A stretch of 64,000 nucleotides of DNA, from assembly GCA_963681505.1 (NCBI GenBank), contig OY811974.1:10469961-10533960 (forward strand), in the 5' to 3' direction. Origin of the DNA: Eunapius fragilis. Its lineage: Eukaryota; Porifera; Demospongiae; Spongillida; Spongillidae. Within the stretch, counting starts at the first letter, position 1; each line of letters opens with the position of its first letter. A program made the position numbers and the translations under genes. This document shows, one piece after another, positions 11,257-22,282 of the stretch. The notes under the pieces were generated by a model. That model was given only the letters and a program-made list of their open reading frames with translations. It searched no databases and had not been told where the DNA came from.

Positions 11257-13030
11257 CACAAAGTGCAATTCAGCACCTCGCTCACCCAACATGCCAAATC
11301 CAAAAAGTTGTATCCTCTCACCCACTCAACTGTGTGCTCCTCTAATAGGTGCATTTTGGTTCATTGGGGAAATTGGTTCATAAAGGGAACTATAGCTTCA
11401 TGTGAAAAATAATACTCATCCACTGTGACGTCATGTTGCTATTGCCTAACTCTCAACATTTCTCATCTGTTACAAAACGTTGGTCATAGATGGAGTGCAT
11501 GGCATGCTCCAAGTCTAGCAAATGTCCCTTCAGATTTGTAGATTTGTCTGCAACCATGAGGAGTACAGGATTTGGCTGGGCCACATTTTTTATAGACAAC
11601 CACAAGACTTTCAGGTTAGTAGCTATATAACGATAACCATTACCGTATTTCCTTGATTACAAGCTGTGGCTACACAATTGTACCCGCATTAAAATTTTTA
11701 ACTGCTACTTTGACTTGCTACAGTTGGATGAACAGACCCGAGTCAAGAGCCAATCGGAGCACGAGTAGAGCGAAACGTGCGCAAACACTACTAGACAGTT
11801 AAAGGTGAGTTGTCATAACAACAGGGACATGTGTTCTTTGCTGACAATGTCAGGCATGTTATGATACATCCTGCACAGACATGACTTCGGCATGGCAGCT
11901 CTACTGGTCTGCACAATGGCCGAGTGGACACTTCAGATAGTCATTTGAAATTGTTGGGTGCAATTTCAATATGTGCAACTAATGACTGTAGTGATTCACT
12001 TGATGTTTGGCTGTATGTTTTGTCACATTTTTTCTTCATGCCACCTTTCACCAGCACCTCAACATGCTGGCAAACCTAAATGTGATCATGTAATTAAATT
12101 TGCTCTTCACTCACTTCACTCTTATGGACTTTCCACTTGTAGGGCATGACCATCTGAATGGTACTAGCTATTTCTGCCTCTTAACACCCTCTCCATACAT
12201 GGTTTGCAGAATGAAGGTGACATGATCAATGATCATATCAATACCAAATGCTAGTTTAAGCTCTTTTTTGTAAGATTGGGAGTCTTTTGGATTTATTTGC
12301 CACCACCAATCTCCCACCGCACACCCTGCAATGTTTTGTAAGCAGACTGCAATGGAACTCCATCGCAAAGCATCTATAATAATCAAGATGTTGATAATTA
12401 TTCATAGATTTCAACAGCGATTTTATATGCCTTAGACGTCGCGTCTCGAGACGTGACACAGCTTGGATTGTTTTACAATGCCCCTAGATTCTGTATTTTA
12501 TCGTCACAACTCACCTGGAAGTTCGAGAGCCTCACAAATAGTCCACCAAAAGATGCACTCGTAACGAATCAAGGAGCACGTGATTACTAGAAATGTTGCG
12601 CCGTATGTTGAAATGCGATAAACATGTGAGCAGTTGATTTGGGTTTGTGCTTAGACTATTACTATGCATGGAATTATCAATGGAGAGGCGTAGTGATACT
12701 GGGTCATAGCAGAAACCGGCCTTGAATATGTTAGTGCGTTAATGAGTTAGCAAATCATAAATGGGCCATTGGACATCTAAATATCCGTAAATGTCCACTC
12801 CGAAACACCCGTGTTGTGGGTTACGAAACTTTTAATAATTGATTACGTTATTGATCATGAATATTAATGAGCCGCCCCATTTATGTTATACTTCCGATTA
12901 AAGGCAACGTCATTGGTAGTGTCCTGAATCTGCTCGCTTGGCGAAGAGAGAGCGGTACAGGAAGGCTAGCGTACCCTGCGAAATCAAACGAAGCCATCGA
13001 AAGAGTAAACCGATAAAGTTATTCAAAGGT
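10181..13030. other. Mostly non-coding; GT microsatellite and one doubtful exon
   Basis: A GC-rich hairpin-forming block GGCCGCCGGAGC...GGCCGCTCCACTTTTT at 10331-10381 resembles one at 56310-56341. A (GT)n run lies at 11218-11254. On the minus strand at 12178-12345 an open stretch ending TMYGEGVKRQK and a stop follows a plausible acceptor (ACATTGCAG). It has no family match that I recognise. Confidence 0.45.
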
Positions 13031-13036
13031 AATTAA

Positions 13037-14749
13037 CACCGCGTCCACGAGTAAAGTGGGTGAAAACGGCCAAAATTTGGGGGAGGTTTAAAATATAAAA
13101 GGTCCGCTGATTATTATTTTTCTTTTCTGACACAGGATACTGTTACTACAACTCTTGAGACAACATTTGATGCGTTCAGTGAGAGGACCATTGGTCTGCC
13201 GCATGCTATCTACGAGCTGGCAAGTGACCGGTCGACATCAGTGGCATCCGATGTTTTGCTCGTCCAAAATGCTCCAGAAGTACACAGTATATGAACTGAA
13301 ATGAAATTGTGAATTTGGGATTGTCATTTGTGTTGAAAATCGTTTTACAAGCAACACCGCTGCATGTATCGGGGTGGAGATGTATAGCGTTAGCGCTTGA
13401 ATAGGAGCGCCCAACATGTACTTTATGTAAATCAATCCATACAATAGTGTAAAAGTCCACTAGTCACTGTACCAGTGTTGGCTGTGAATGCTCTCCTTCC
13501 CTATAGTCACTGGAACCAGGCTAGCTGTACACAATGTCGCGAGGCAAACTATTTCGGTAAAATAGCATATCGATACACACGTACATGCATTACACCATTG
13601 ATAACGGTAATAAAGATTACAAAATGTTTGCTTTCTCTCTGAATTTTAATTTTTTAACTACTAACTTTGCTTTTGATTGCTTTATCATGTTCCAAGGGAT
13701 GTGGTAGGCATAGTGCAGCCTTGAGATTTCTCAGGGCTTCTGCAGGCTTGATTGTGCATGGGATTACGCTCTATTCTTCAAGGTGTTTTAACATACTGCT
13801 TTGGTAGATTGTTTCCTCTTCCATTTTTCATTCTCATCATGATCACTACCTGCATTGTCCTCATCACTGGCCTTCTTCCTACCAAACAACTTGGTAATTT
13901 CTGCACGTATTTCATTCTCCCCAGGTAAGGTGTAGCGACCAGGATAGAGTGACTGAAACTCCTCTAACATAGCACATGGACTCATTTTGTCCGAGGAAAC
14001 TCGAACTCCTTGATCAAATATCCTTCTTATGTTGTACGGTTCCAAGTATATGCTCGACCATACTGAGCCCCTCGCTGCGGACGCCCAACCTTGCAATTGG
14101 TGTTTATGGTTATGATTCAATGGTTGGCTCCTCTAGCTCTGTTGCCTTTGCTATCTCAATTCTAGCTGCTTTTCTTTGCTCGCTGCCAATCGATAGTCGC
14201 TTCGGACCTCGTTGCCCAGTACTCCGAGCAAGCGCCACTCCAGGCTCTATACACCATCGCAAGCACATCCGCACCTTTTGCATGCGCTGCCACACAATGG
14301 CCATGAACCTACTTTGCATTTGCAACGATGAGGCTGTTCGGAATCCATTGATCCCGTGTAGATTAACTATTGGTGGTTAGTTAACTGCAGTATTTGGACT
14401 GGTCCCATAAGCTTCATCGCAATTGCTCGGCGAATGGGCATTTGTTTAAAGGATAAAATCGTAATTTTTATCTCTTCCACAAGTAAGTACGTGATCGGGA
14501 AGGGTTTTAGTATTTGTATTAGCATTCAAAATCCACTTTATACATGCCTTTTTGAGTACCGAACCGCATTATTAAAAGTATGCACATCTCTTCTACAACA
14601 CATCCATTTGGTACAGGATAGATTCTTAGTATAATCCAATAGGTTCTTGTACTAGAATTTCATATAGTGCTTACGACTGCATTACTAGCGGACCTTTTTT
14701 TTTTTTAAATGCCCCCAAATGGTGACCCAGTTTACTCGCGGATGCGGTG
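13037..14749 (-). mobile_element. Element E: DNA transposon flanked by TTAA
   Basis: The left end CACCGCGTCCACGAGTAAA and the right end (reverse complement CACCGCATCCGCGAGTAAA) form imperfect TIRs of about 70 bp. They share TTTGGGGG and AAAGGTCCGCT blocks. TTAA lies on both outer sides (13033-13036 and 14750-14753), the duplication typical of piggyBac and Kolobok transposons. The interior holds only a broken ORF on the minus strand. The superfamily is not settled. Confidence 0.75.
13788..14325 (-). pseudogene. Broken ORF inside element E
   Basis: Two overlapping minus-strand frames, 14325-14110 and 14120-13788. The first has RSTGQRGPKRLSIGSEQRKA and EIAKATELEEP. The second has YNIRRIFDQGVRVSSDKMSP, then YPGRYTLPGENEIRAEITKL, and an acidic-basic tail. 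I recognise no catalytic motif. It is presumably the remains of a protein encoded by the element. Confidence 0.5.
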
Positions 14750-14850
14750 TTAAATGTAGCTACATACTCTTACTAAGCTTGGTTTACAATATGACATTGG
14801 TGGTTGAACATTACGGATCAATGTGCACGAACAAAGAAAAAATGAATGAA

Positions 14851-15122
14851 ACAAGTAAATAAAAAACATTCTCTATGAGCAAGTTGGTGGCATATAGGAT
14901 TTGAAGGCAATGGTGGTGTAAAAAGCAAGGAAACAAGGGTCTGTAATAGAAAGGGAAAATGTCACAGTTCTATATTTAGCACACGAACATAGTATACGCT
15001 ACAAGCGGGCTAAATATAGGACTATGGCATTTTCCCTTACTATTGCAGACCTTTGTTTCCTTGCTTTTTACACCACCATTGCCTTCAAATCCCATATCCC
15101 ACCAATTTTCTCATATACTTGT
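14851..15122. mobile_element. Fold-back MITE F, copy 3
   Basis: A palindrome starting ACAAGTAAATAAAAAACATT. The right arm has lost about 20 bp near its end (TCTCATATACTTGT). It lies just outside element E. Confidence 0.85.
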
Positions 15123-15174
15123 ATATAAAAGCCATGCATTTCTGCATAAATGACAGTTTTACATGTACTCAAAT

Positions 15175-15375
15175 ATAAATTAAATTGTACATGACAGTCC
15201 ACATTCCACTCAAATAAAGCAAGCAACACTGAGACAAACACATCAGCAGACGGGAGTCACCATGCGCTGCCGCACTCGCAATGTATAGGCTAGGCCTGAT
15301 GAATGGTGATAACGGTTCAGATAACGCTGGGAGGGATGATGAAGGGTGTTGATGGGAGTCCATATTTGGCCCCGG
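15175..15375 (-). pseudogene. Decayed duplicate of glypican-like last exon
   Basis: Nucleotides here align with the terminal exon of the glypican-like gene at 16500-16700. Shared blocks include TCCACTCAAATAAAGCAAGC versus TCCACTCAAAATAAAGAAAGC, AGCAACACTG, TGGTGAT and GGGAGTCC. The reading frame is not maintained. It lies downstream of the gene in the same orientation, so it looks like a tandem exon duplication that died. Confidence 0.6.
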
Positions 15376-16500
15376 CGTGTATGTCGCTATACCTTCATCG
15401 TAAAATTGTGCATGTTTCAGCAAAACCAAGTCACATATTCACGCCAAAAATGGACCATGCACAAGCACACGTGACAGTGGGAGAGTAATATAATGCTGAC
15501 ACAATACATTTCACAAATACCTTCCAGTCATAAATTTCTCAAAAGTGTCAGATTATTACAACCCATGTAGCCAACACAGGCAGTCACATTTGCATTTGCA
15601 TCTCTCCTCCTCAAGGGCATAAAATTACACCTGCAGCAGAAGAAGCACCTCAATATTGATTATGTAACTTCTAAATATACACTCATGTACATTTTGCTAT
15701 TTCTGTTCACAGGATGTCCTTATAGATCTCTTAGGACTGTGGAGGGTATAAGGACACATCACGACTTTTGTTTAGTTTCCAAACTCTCTACTTCTACCAT
15801 ATCATGGCAACCTTCCATTTTGCTAAACTTTTCGCCATGCAATTGCTCTCCATCCACCTCAATAATCAATATCCCGTTCTACTTGTCCAATCCACCCTCC
15901 CCTCAACTCACCTACTTCAGATATGAACCATATTCATTTAGCCTTATATACTTCATGTCTCACTCTTTTATGTATGAATATCCCCTTCACTTATGGACCC
16001 TCCCTTTCTCCCCATCACTTACATACCTCCTTTTCACTTATTTACACGTACCTCCCTTTCCCCCTCTTCATTTATGGATCTCCCTTTCTCCACCTATGCA
16101 CCCGACCTTTCATTGATGTACCATCCCTTTTTCCCATCCATTTATGTACCTTCCATCTCTCCCTATTACTTAATACCCTCCTGTTAATGTTCTCCCTTAT
16201 CCATTTACTCCCTTTCTCCACATCAAATATGGAACAGATGAAGGAAAGTATTAGGCCAAAGTACAAAGTGCAAAGGACGGGGGAAAGGGTTCATAGATGA
16301 ATAGGTTGTAAAGAAGGATGAAGTGCGAAGGGCAAAAGTGACGTGGAGAAAGGGAAGGTATGTAACCATGCAATTGGATGACCAAACGGAGGAAGGAGGA
16401 GGTTAAAATTTATATTGCATGCATAAAGTCATTTAAAATGATAAACAGAAGTAGTTACATAGAAGCACTCAAAAGACACACTATAAATGGTACATGACAC
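15376..16500. other. Pyrimidine-rich non-coding stretch
   Basis: 15830-16220 is C/T-rich on the plus strand with degenerate CTCCCTTTCTCC-like motifs. Open frames there are compositional. A segment at 15393-15470 is duplicated at 20683-20760 (shared GTAAAATTGTGCATGTTTCA). Confidence 0.5.
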
Positions 16501-16529
16501 TCCACTGCCCAGTCACGCAAACGATCCAC

Positions 16530-16916
16530 TCAAAATAAAGAAAGCAACACTGCGAAAAACACCAGGAGGAGGGAGGTACCAAGCGTGGCCACGCCCCCAG
16601 TGTACACCTGGCCTTGAGGGATGGTGATGGCGGCTGGGGTAACCAAGGAAACGTTGGGAGTGCTGAAGAAGTTGTTGACAGGAGTCCCGAGCATCTGGGC
16701 ATGGTGGGTCAGCTCATCTTCATCAAAAGGGCCTGCTGGGTTGTTGGCTGCACAAGGTGGTGGTATAATTGACACAATTCAAATAGTCACATCACTATGT
16801 GTGTTAACTGTACAAAAAGTGGGTTGCAGTTTTTCTAAACCCAAGTTAGTACATGAAGTAAATGATCAGTTGAGTAGGGTAAACTGCCATATTAGAACAG
16901 GTTGGCCTTATTGGAA

Positions 16917-16948
<32 letters not shown>

Positions 16949-19900
16949 CAGAATAACCGCAGCCTATAACCACAGTTGATAATACCCTTTAGCGAACTAC
17001 GCCCCTAAGTAGTTAATTTGTTTTCACGTACGTACGAAAGCTAGTTAGTAAACCTCTTATTTCTTGGAGGCCAAGCGTGGAAGAAATGGCTGGCAGCGAA
17101 AGGGAAAGCGCCTATCCCAGTTAATAGTAAAGATGTCACGATGGACTTATGTAAACGATATCGCTCCACAGAACCGACCCGTTCGTGGGGTCAAAGGAAG
17201 TAGGCCTAGCATTTGGTAAATATGAGGCCAAACTGCAGTGCCCAGGACACGTCACCACTGATCTGAACGCCATAAAAATCATAGCCGATTGTGTACCCGA
17301 TATACGCGCATCTATCAATAATTTTCCAATACTATTTATTACAATAATTTAACCAAGTATAGGTAAACAAGTTTTGTTTTGCTGAATTCCAGCGATTCTC
17401 AGGGGTCTGTAGAAGAGGTAGGGATTTGAAACTCATTCTTTCTTGCGTAGATTTGTGTTATAACCGTAACTTAGCGATGCCAATTTCCACCATGCAAGCT
17501 ATGGCTCATTTAGTACTCACTTCCGGTAATTTTCAATGGAGGTCACGAAGCCTCTCTTTGACTTGAAGTAGCTCTTCCGCGTAACCACTTATAACAAAGT
17601 TTTAAGCTTAAAATCGATGTCTCATGACTTATGAATAGAAATATGGGGAAAAGGAGGGCTTTTGCTAGCTCTTGCAATGCATGGCGTTTTTTAAATCACT
17701 ACCCCTCGAACTAACAGAAAGTGACATAGTTGCAGACAGAGAACGCAAATGTATTTTTTTGTGTGTTTAGAACTTCACTTCGGATACTTCTAGATATGTT
17801 GGCGGCGTTGCTGGTTGTCTGTACGATTGAAACTATTAAAAAAGCTACGACACACCCCCTGTTCTAATTTGGCACCCCCCCCCCCCCCCCCCCCCCCCCT
17901 CAGAGGTGCGAGTGGATATACAAAACAAAAGGTGCTGGAAAACTTTTAAAACGATGGTATGGTGCGCATCCATCAGTAGTGACACTTGGTGGTGTTAAAA
18001 CGCCCTCCAGATGATGCGTTTGACTTGTACAGTCCGTTTAAAAACCGGTTCTAATATGGCAGCTTACCTTAGATCTCCAGGTTCAATGTAGTATGGGTTA
18101 ATGAACTATTTTTTGTAAACAGTATTCTTTTTTTTTTCAATCATACAAATAAAGCCCCTTTTCTGTAGACATTTAAACCATGAGGGCCCATTCCCCTGCC
18201 CTCATACACTCTAGTGCTCAAACCTTGTCCGCGAATTCCTTCTGCTGAGAATTCTTGACCATCCTCATTCATCTCTACTTCCCCATTCCAACACTTTGAC
18301 TTTGCTGTTTTTGCAGAACAAAACAAAGCTCCACTTCCGTCTAAAATAGTAAAAACACAGCATGAAATATACCAAATATGTCACAACTATTATGATCTGT
18401 TATGTAAACGTGTTTTTTGTACACATCATGAAACAGCATCTAGCATGTCTGCAACCATCTGCTGCTATTGCCACGCAAAGCAAAAAAATAATAACGTACT
18501 GTATGACAGCAGTCCTGAGCCAAGTAACCTCTGTGCCTGCTTTAGGAACCCAACACCTACGCCCTGTGGTCTGATGTTTACATTCAGGGTATTGCCCAGG
18601 GTAACGTTACAAACAGATGTCAAATCAGCAATCTGAAGCAGAAGATAATGCCAGTTAACATGAGGGTGGTATGTGGGGAGTGAGGGTGGCGGTGGGTGGG
18701 GGAGGTTGGTATGTGGGGTAAGGGTGTGTGTGGGGGTGAGGGTGGTGTGTGGGTAGTGAGGGTGGTATTGTGGGGGATGAGGTTAACTCATTGCATTTGC
18801 ACTTCATAGGTTAACCCCCACACTCCCCACATATACACGCACCCCTTCCCCCTCTCGCACTCAGCTCCTCTTCTTACCAGTGCCTGTCGGATGGTGTTTT
18901 GCTGGGCAAACATGTCGTTCAGCGTGTAGTTGAGGAACTGCACAAGCTGTGCGGTCACATTCCACAGGATGTCGAACTGCGGGTTGAGGGCGGCCAGGTA
19001 AGGAGCGAAGCACCCCTTGGCCGCTGCGCTGCACAGGCTCCCGCACAGCTTGGCAATGGGCTTCTGGCACTTGGCGCAGGTCAGCTTCATCAGGACGTTG
19101 GCGCACTTGTCAGTGGGAGGGACCATGGTGATGAGGGTGTCGGTCACGTTCTGAAGGTACTGGTCGATGAAGTAGAACAGGGTGCTGGCATTGCGAAGGG
19201 ACGCAATGTCTCTGGCGAACGCGTCCAGGGCTGCCTGGTTGGCTTGGATGGTAGCCTGGCTCTGCAGGTCGATGCAGGTTTTGTTGAACTTGCTGTTATA
19301 GTCTTTGATGGACTTGATCAGCCCACCCAAGGTGCTCAGGACGGCGATGGTGGTGTTAAACCTGTCTGCGGCAGGGTTAGTGTTCAAGGTGGTGGCATTT
19401 GGCATCACCTGGTTCGCGAATTGGCCTGCTATGTCCTGGTTCAGTGTGTTCATGTAATCTGGAGGTGGGGGGGTGGGTGGGGGGTTATTAGCCACTATGC
19501 ACCACACACGCACACACAAACGCACATGAACCCACATATAACATATTCATGAGATGTCCCTATCCCCAAAAATATTCCCATGTGGGTGGGAAGTCACCCG
19601 CTAGCCTTTAATGGAGGCATAGATATTATGGAGACACAAATAATTAAGCTAACAATTGCAATTGACGTGCCACAGCGCTTACAGCGATTGACGTCTCCCG
19701 CAAGAGACCTGAAGAGGCCAATCTGGGGCTGTGCCTGCATCCCGAAGCCTTTCTTTAGGTCCCGGTTCCGGAGCTTGTCTCTTTCGTTGTTGAAATAGCT
19801 GCTGGAGCAGCATTGACGCTGTCCTTTCAGCATTGGGCAGATGTTACTAACCGTCCCGTCTCCTACATGTACAAGAGGAAAAAAAAGTGTATGATCAACG

Positions 19901-20199
19901 CGCAGTAAAGGAGTCAGGCGCTTTGTTTATACTCGCTGGCACTTGATTGGCGAGCATCAAGAGTCACACGGAAAGGCAGTAGCTATGTTACTAATGACCG
20001 CGCCATTCCCGCCGAGAGTTGTACCTAGGGCAGCAGTCGGAAGGACACCTGGAGGAGGCGTAGTCACTGGGGAGGACGTGGAATCGTCATCACCGTACGT
20101 GTCGTCGCTCAGGGACAGCTTGGAACAGTCTGGGTCGGAGCAGTAGCACCCCGCAAAGAGTAGGGAGATCGCTATGAAAAACAAGGCCCTTGCAGCCAT
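16530..20199 (-). CDS. Glypican-like cell-surface proteoglycan core, six exons
   Basis: Exons on the minus strand: 20199-20025 (or donor at 20049), 19862-19683, 19458-18878, 18632-18500, 18340-18224 and 16747-16530. All have GT-AG boundaries and compatible phases. They give about 467 codons (glypicans are usually 550-580). The protein has a signal peptide (MAARALFFIAISLLFAG), an NICP...QCCSSS motif matching the glypican N-terminal ICP..CC, a helical cysteine-poor core, then LMKLTCAKCQ...C..LC....KGC.A and LNP...W, the hallmark glypican cysteine block. After that come KCWNGEVE and ANNPAGPFDED, matching CWNG...INNPE. It ends in a hydrophobic GPI-type tail (TSLLLVFFAVLLSLF). There are about seven N-glycosylation sites. 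No Ser-Gly dipeptide lies in the short juxtamembrane region. The donor of exon 5 (GTTTGAG) is weak; readthrough would end at 18141. Confidence 0.8.
16917..16947 (+). repeat. Poly(G) tract, 31 bp
   Basis: An uninterrupted G run on the plus strand, in the last intron of the glypican-like gene. Confidence 0.95.
17875..17899 (+). repeat. Poly(C) tract, 25 bp
   Basis: An uninterrupted C run in the last intron of the glypican-like gene. That intron (16748-18223) is otherwise without recognisable content. Confidence 0.95.
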
Positions 20200-21139
20200 C
20201 TGTGTTGCCGCGAATCGGGGATGTAACGAATGCAATACTTAATGCTTTATATATTGGCTGTACGTTGCGCAACCGCAAATCCGTTTACATCCGTTATATC
20301 TCTGTGCACATCAACTTTGGCCCAGTCATGTGATCCTGCTGTAGCTAGTGGGAGTTTTAGGCGTGGAATTTGACATTGTATGATGGCAAACATAGAATTC
20401 TTACTACTCAAATTACGGGCGCAGGGTGGCATAACAAAGGTCGTATTTGTCATAACTTCGTCAGCATTGTTATATTATAGCTAAAACATGCCTATAAAAT
20501 AATAAGCATGTTTTAGCTATAAATTGAGTCGTTTCTCACCTTTCAAATGGGTGACTAAGTTTTCCACCGTATTTCGCCCCCACAAAAACACTTGTGAGTG
20601 ATTCTTTTAAAGTAATTTGCATTGAATTATTCTCAACTTATGCAGTACAAAGGTGTATGAACCCGATATTTTACTACCCTCATCGTAAAATTGTGCATGT
20701 TTCAGCAAAACCGACTCACGTAATGATATTACACAGACCATGCACAAGCCCGCGTCACTATTAATTCGTTCTCTTAGCAACTGCTTGCATGCGTGGTATT
20801 GAGCATGATCGTGTGAACGTGCCAAATAAGCCATTTGGAGTATACCTACCGTCGTCACAAATAAGGCACTGTTGTGACAGCGGCAGCCATAAAATGCAAA
20901 CATGCATGCAGGGTTGATTTACCACGCATAATCTGATCTTAGCGCTATGGACATTCTCCGACATCTCGCCACAGTCCTAAATGAACTGCACCTGGACCCT
21001 CTTGCCTTCATTCATTCATGCGGCAGAGGTTCCTTTGCAGATTCCAGTCTGTCTATCTCGGGTTGTGCTCCAGCACTGGACGTATATAGCCATGCATGCA
21101 TCTACACCACCTTATACTGCCCCCATCAGCCCGCTTTCT
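20200..21139. other. Upstream region of glypican-like gene and non-coding stretch
   Basis: This includes the presumed promoter of the glypican-like gene (AT-rich at 20225-20260). A 14-bp inverted repeat TAGCTAAAACATGC/GCATGTTTTAGCTA lies at 20479-20520. The segment at 20683-20760 duplicates 15393-15470. No gene recognised. Confidence 0.45.
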
Positions 21140-21297
21140 ACAAGTAATAAATAAAACATTCTGTATTAATACGAGAAGGTTGGTGGTATGGAATAAAAGG
21201 CGAAGGACCAAAGTTTCTGATTGAAAAGAAAAACGAAATAGACCTATATTAGCAGCATACCAACCTTCTCGTATAGAGAATTTTTTAAAAATTACTT
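21140..21297. mobile_element. Fold-back MITE F, short copy 4
   Basis: Arms ACAAGTAATAAATAAAACAT...GAGAAGGTTGGTGGTATGGA and the inverted counterpart up to about 21297. It is internally deleted compared with the 290-bp copies. Confidence 0.65.
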
Positions 21298-21391
21298 CTT
21301 TTATTAATTTCTTCTCATGCTTCAGTATACGAGAATATATGAACATTGTACAACAGGGCAGGATAAATGCATACTTCTTAATCTAGAAAAA

Positions 21392-21800
21392 TTATATATG
21401 CACGCCTCTAGTCAGGATAGCCGATCTCGTTAAGGTCAGGTTTAGGCGGCCATAAATGTCAGTTACTGCCTTTGATTTGGTCACACTGTGGCTTGCAGCA
21501 AGAGGAGAGGCTTGCTGTGAAAATGTCCAATTCTTCCACAGCCAATGGAACACAGGTCCATCCCAACTCAGCACACTGGCAACATGTTTGCGGAACTCTG
21601 CAGCTACTGCAGCTATATATCCCAGGTGTCGAACAAGACTCATCAAGAATGGCAGGAGTAAGTGGGGGGATGTCACAGTCATGTCCAAAGCCACAGGCAA
21701 TCCCATCTCCAATCTTGCTACCAGGATATCTGCCGGACGTGTGTGGCTTTGATCAGATGTAAGACCATAGACATAGTCCACCTCAACTGTGACTCCCATG
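21392..21800 (-). mobile_element. 3' fragment of non-LTR retrotransposon
   Basis: The minus strand encodes SHTRPADILVARLEMG, PVALDMTVTSP, then AAVAAEFRKHVA and YGRLNLTLTRSA. This matches residues about 1085-1220 of the intact element at 26271-29948, including the RPAD...D nuclease signature. The upstream coding part is absent. Confidence 0.85.
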
Positions 21801-22170
21801 TGGGACCTGATATATTTAAAAATTACATTTTATTTTCAAACCATGAAATCATGGGTGGTCAGAAAAGTAATTACTGTGGTTTCATGCCCATAAAGCGATA
21901 GTGTGTAGGGCATACTGGTGGTCATCGTTCCAATCGGATGCTATTTGATCAGAACATATCCAGAAAGTGGGCTAGCCTAACTAATAGTAATACTTGAATA
22001 AAACTCTCGTTTTTAAAATCGCACACCGTTCTATGACCGCTGTTTGTTTAATTGCCAACTGCTTTAATTTGGTCCTCTGTATGGACTGGAAGCGACCGAT
22101 GCGTAACGAATGTTTTGATGTACGTGTACGAGAGGCAGGCTAGTTGTAGCCGCTTCCGCAAGGAGGGGTA

Positions 22171-22201
<31 letters not shown>
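22171..22201 (+). repeat. Poly(G) tract, 31 bp
   Basis: An uninterrupted G run, 82 bp left of the hAT transposon's left end. Confidence 0.95.
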
Positions 22202-22202
<1 letters not shown>

Positions 22203-22282
22203 GATACACATTATCATTGGAACCTCTTGCTGTATAGCGTAGTATCTGATCGCGTATGTAGTTCCACCGATGGAATTCAAAA

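Noticed and set aside
17136-17318. 60-codon minus-strand frame in the last intron of the glypican-like gene
   Set aside because: No domain, no splice context, and it does not fit the phase of the flanking exons.
18899-19552. 217-codon plus-strand frame opposite the glypican-like exon 3
   Set aside because: Antisense shadow of a GC-rich exon; the minus strand has splice signals and conserved cysteines.
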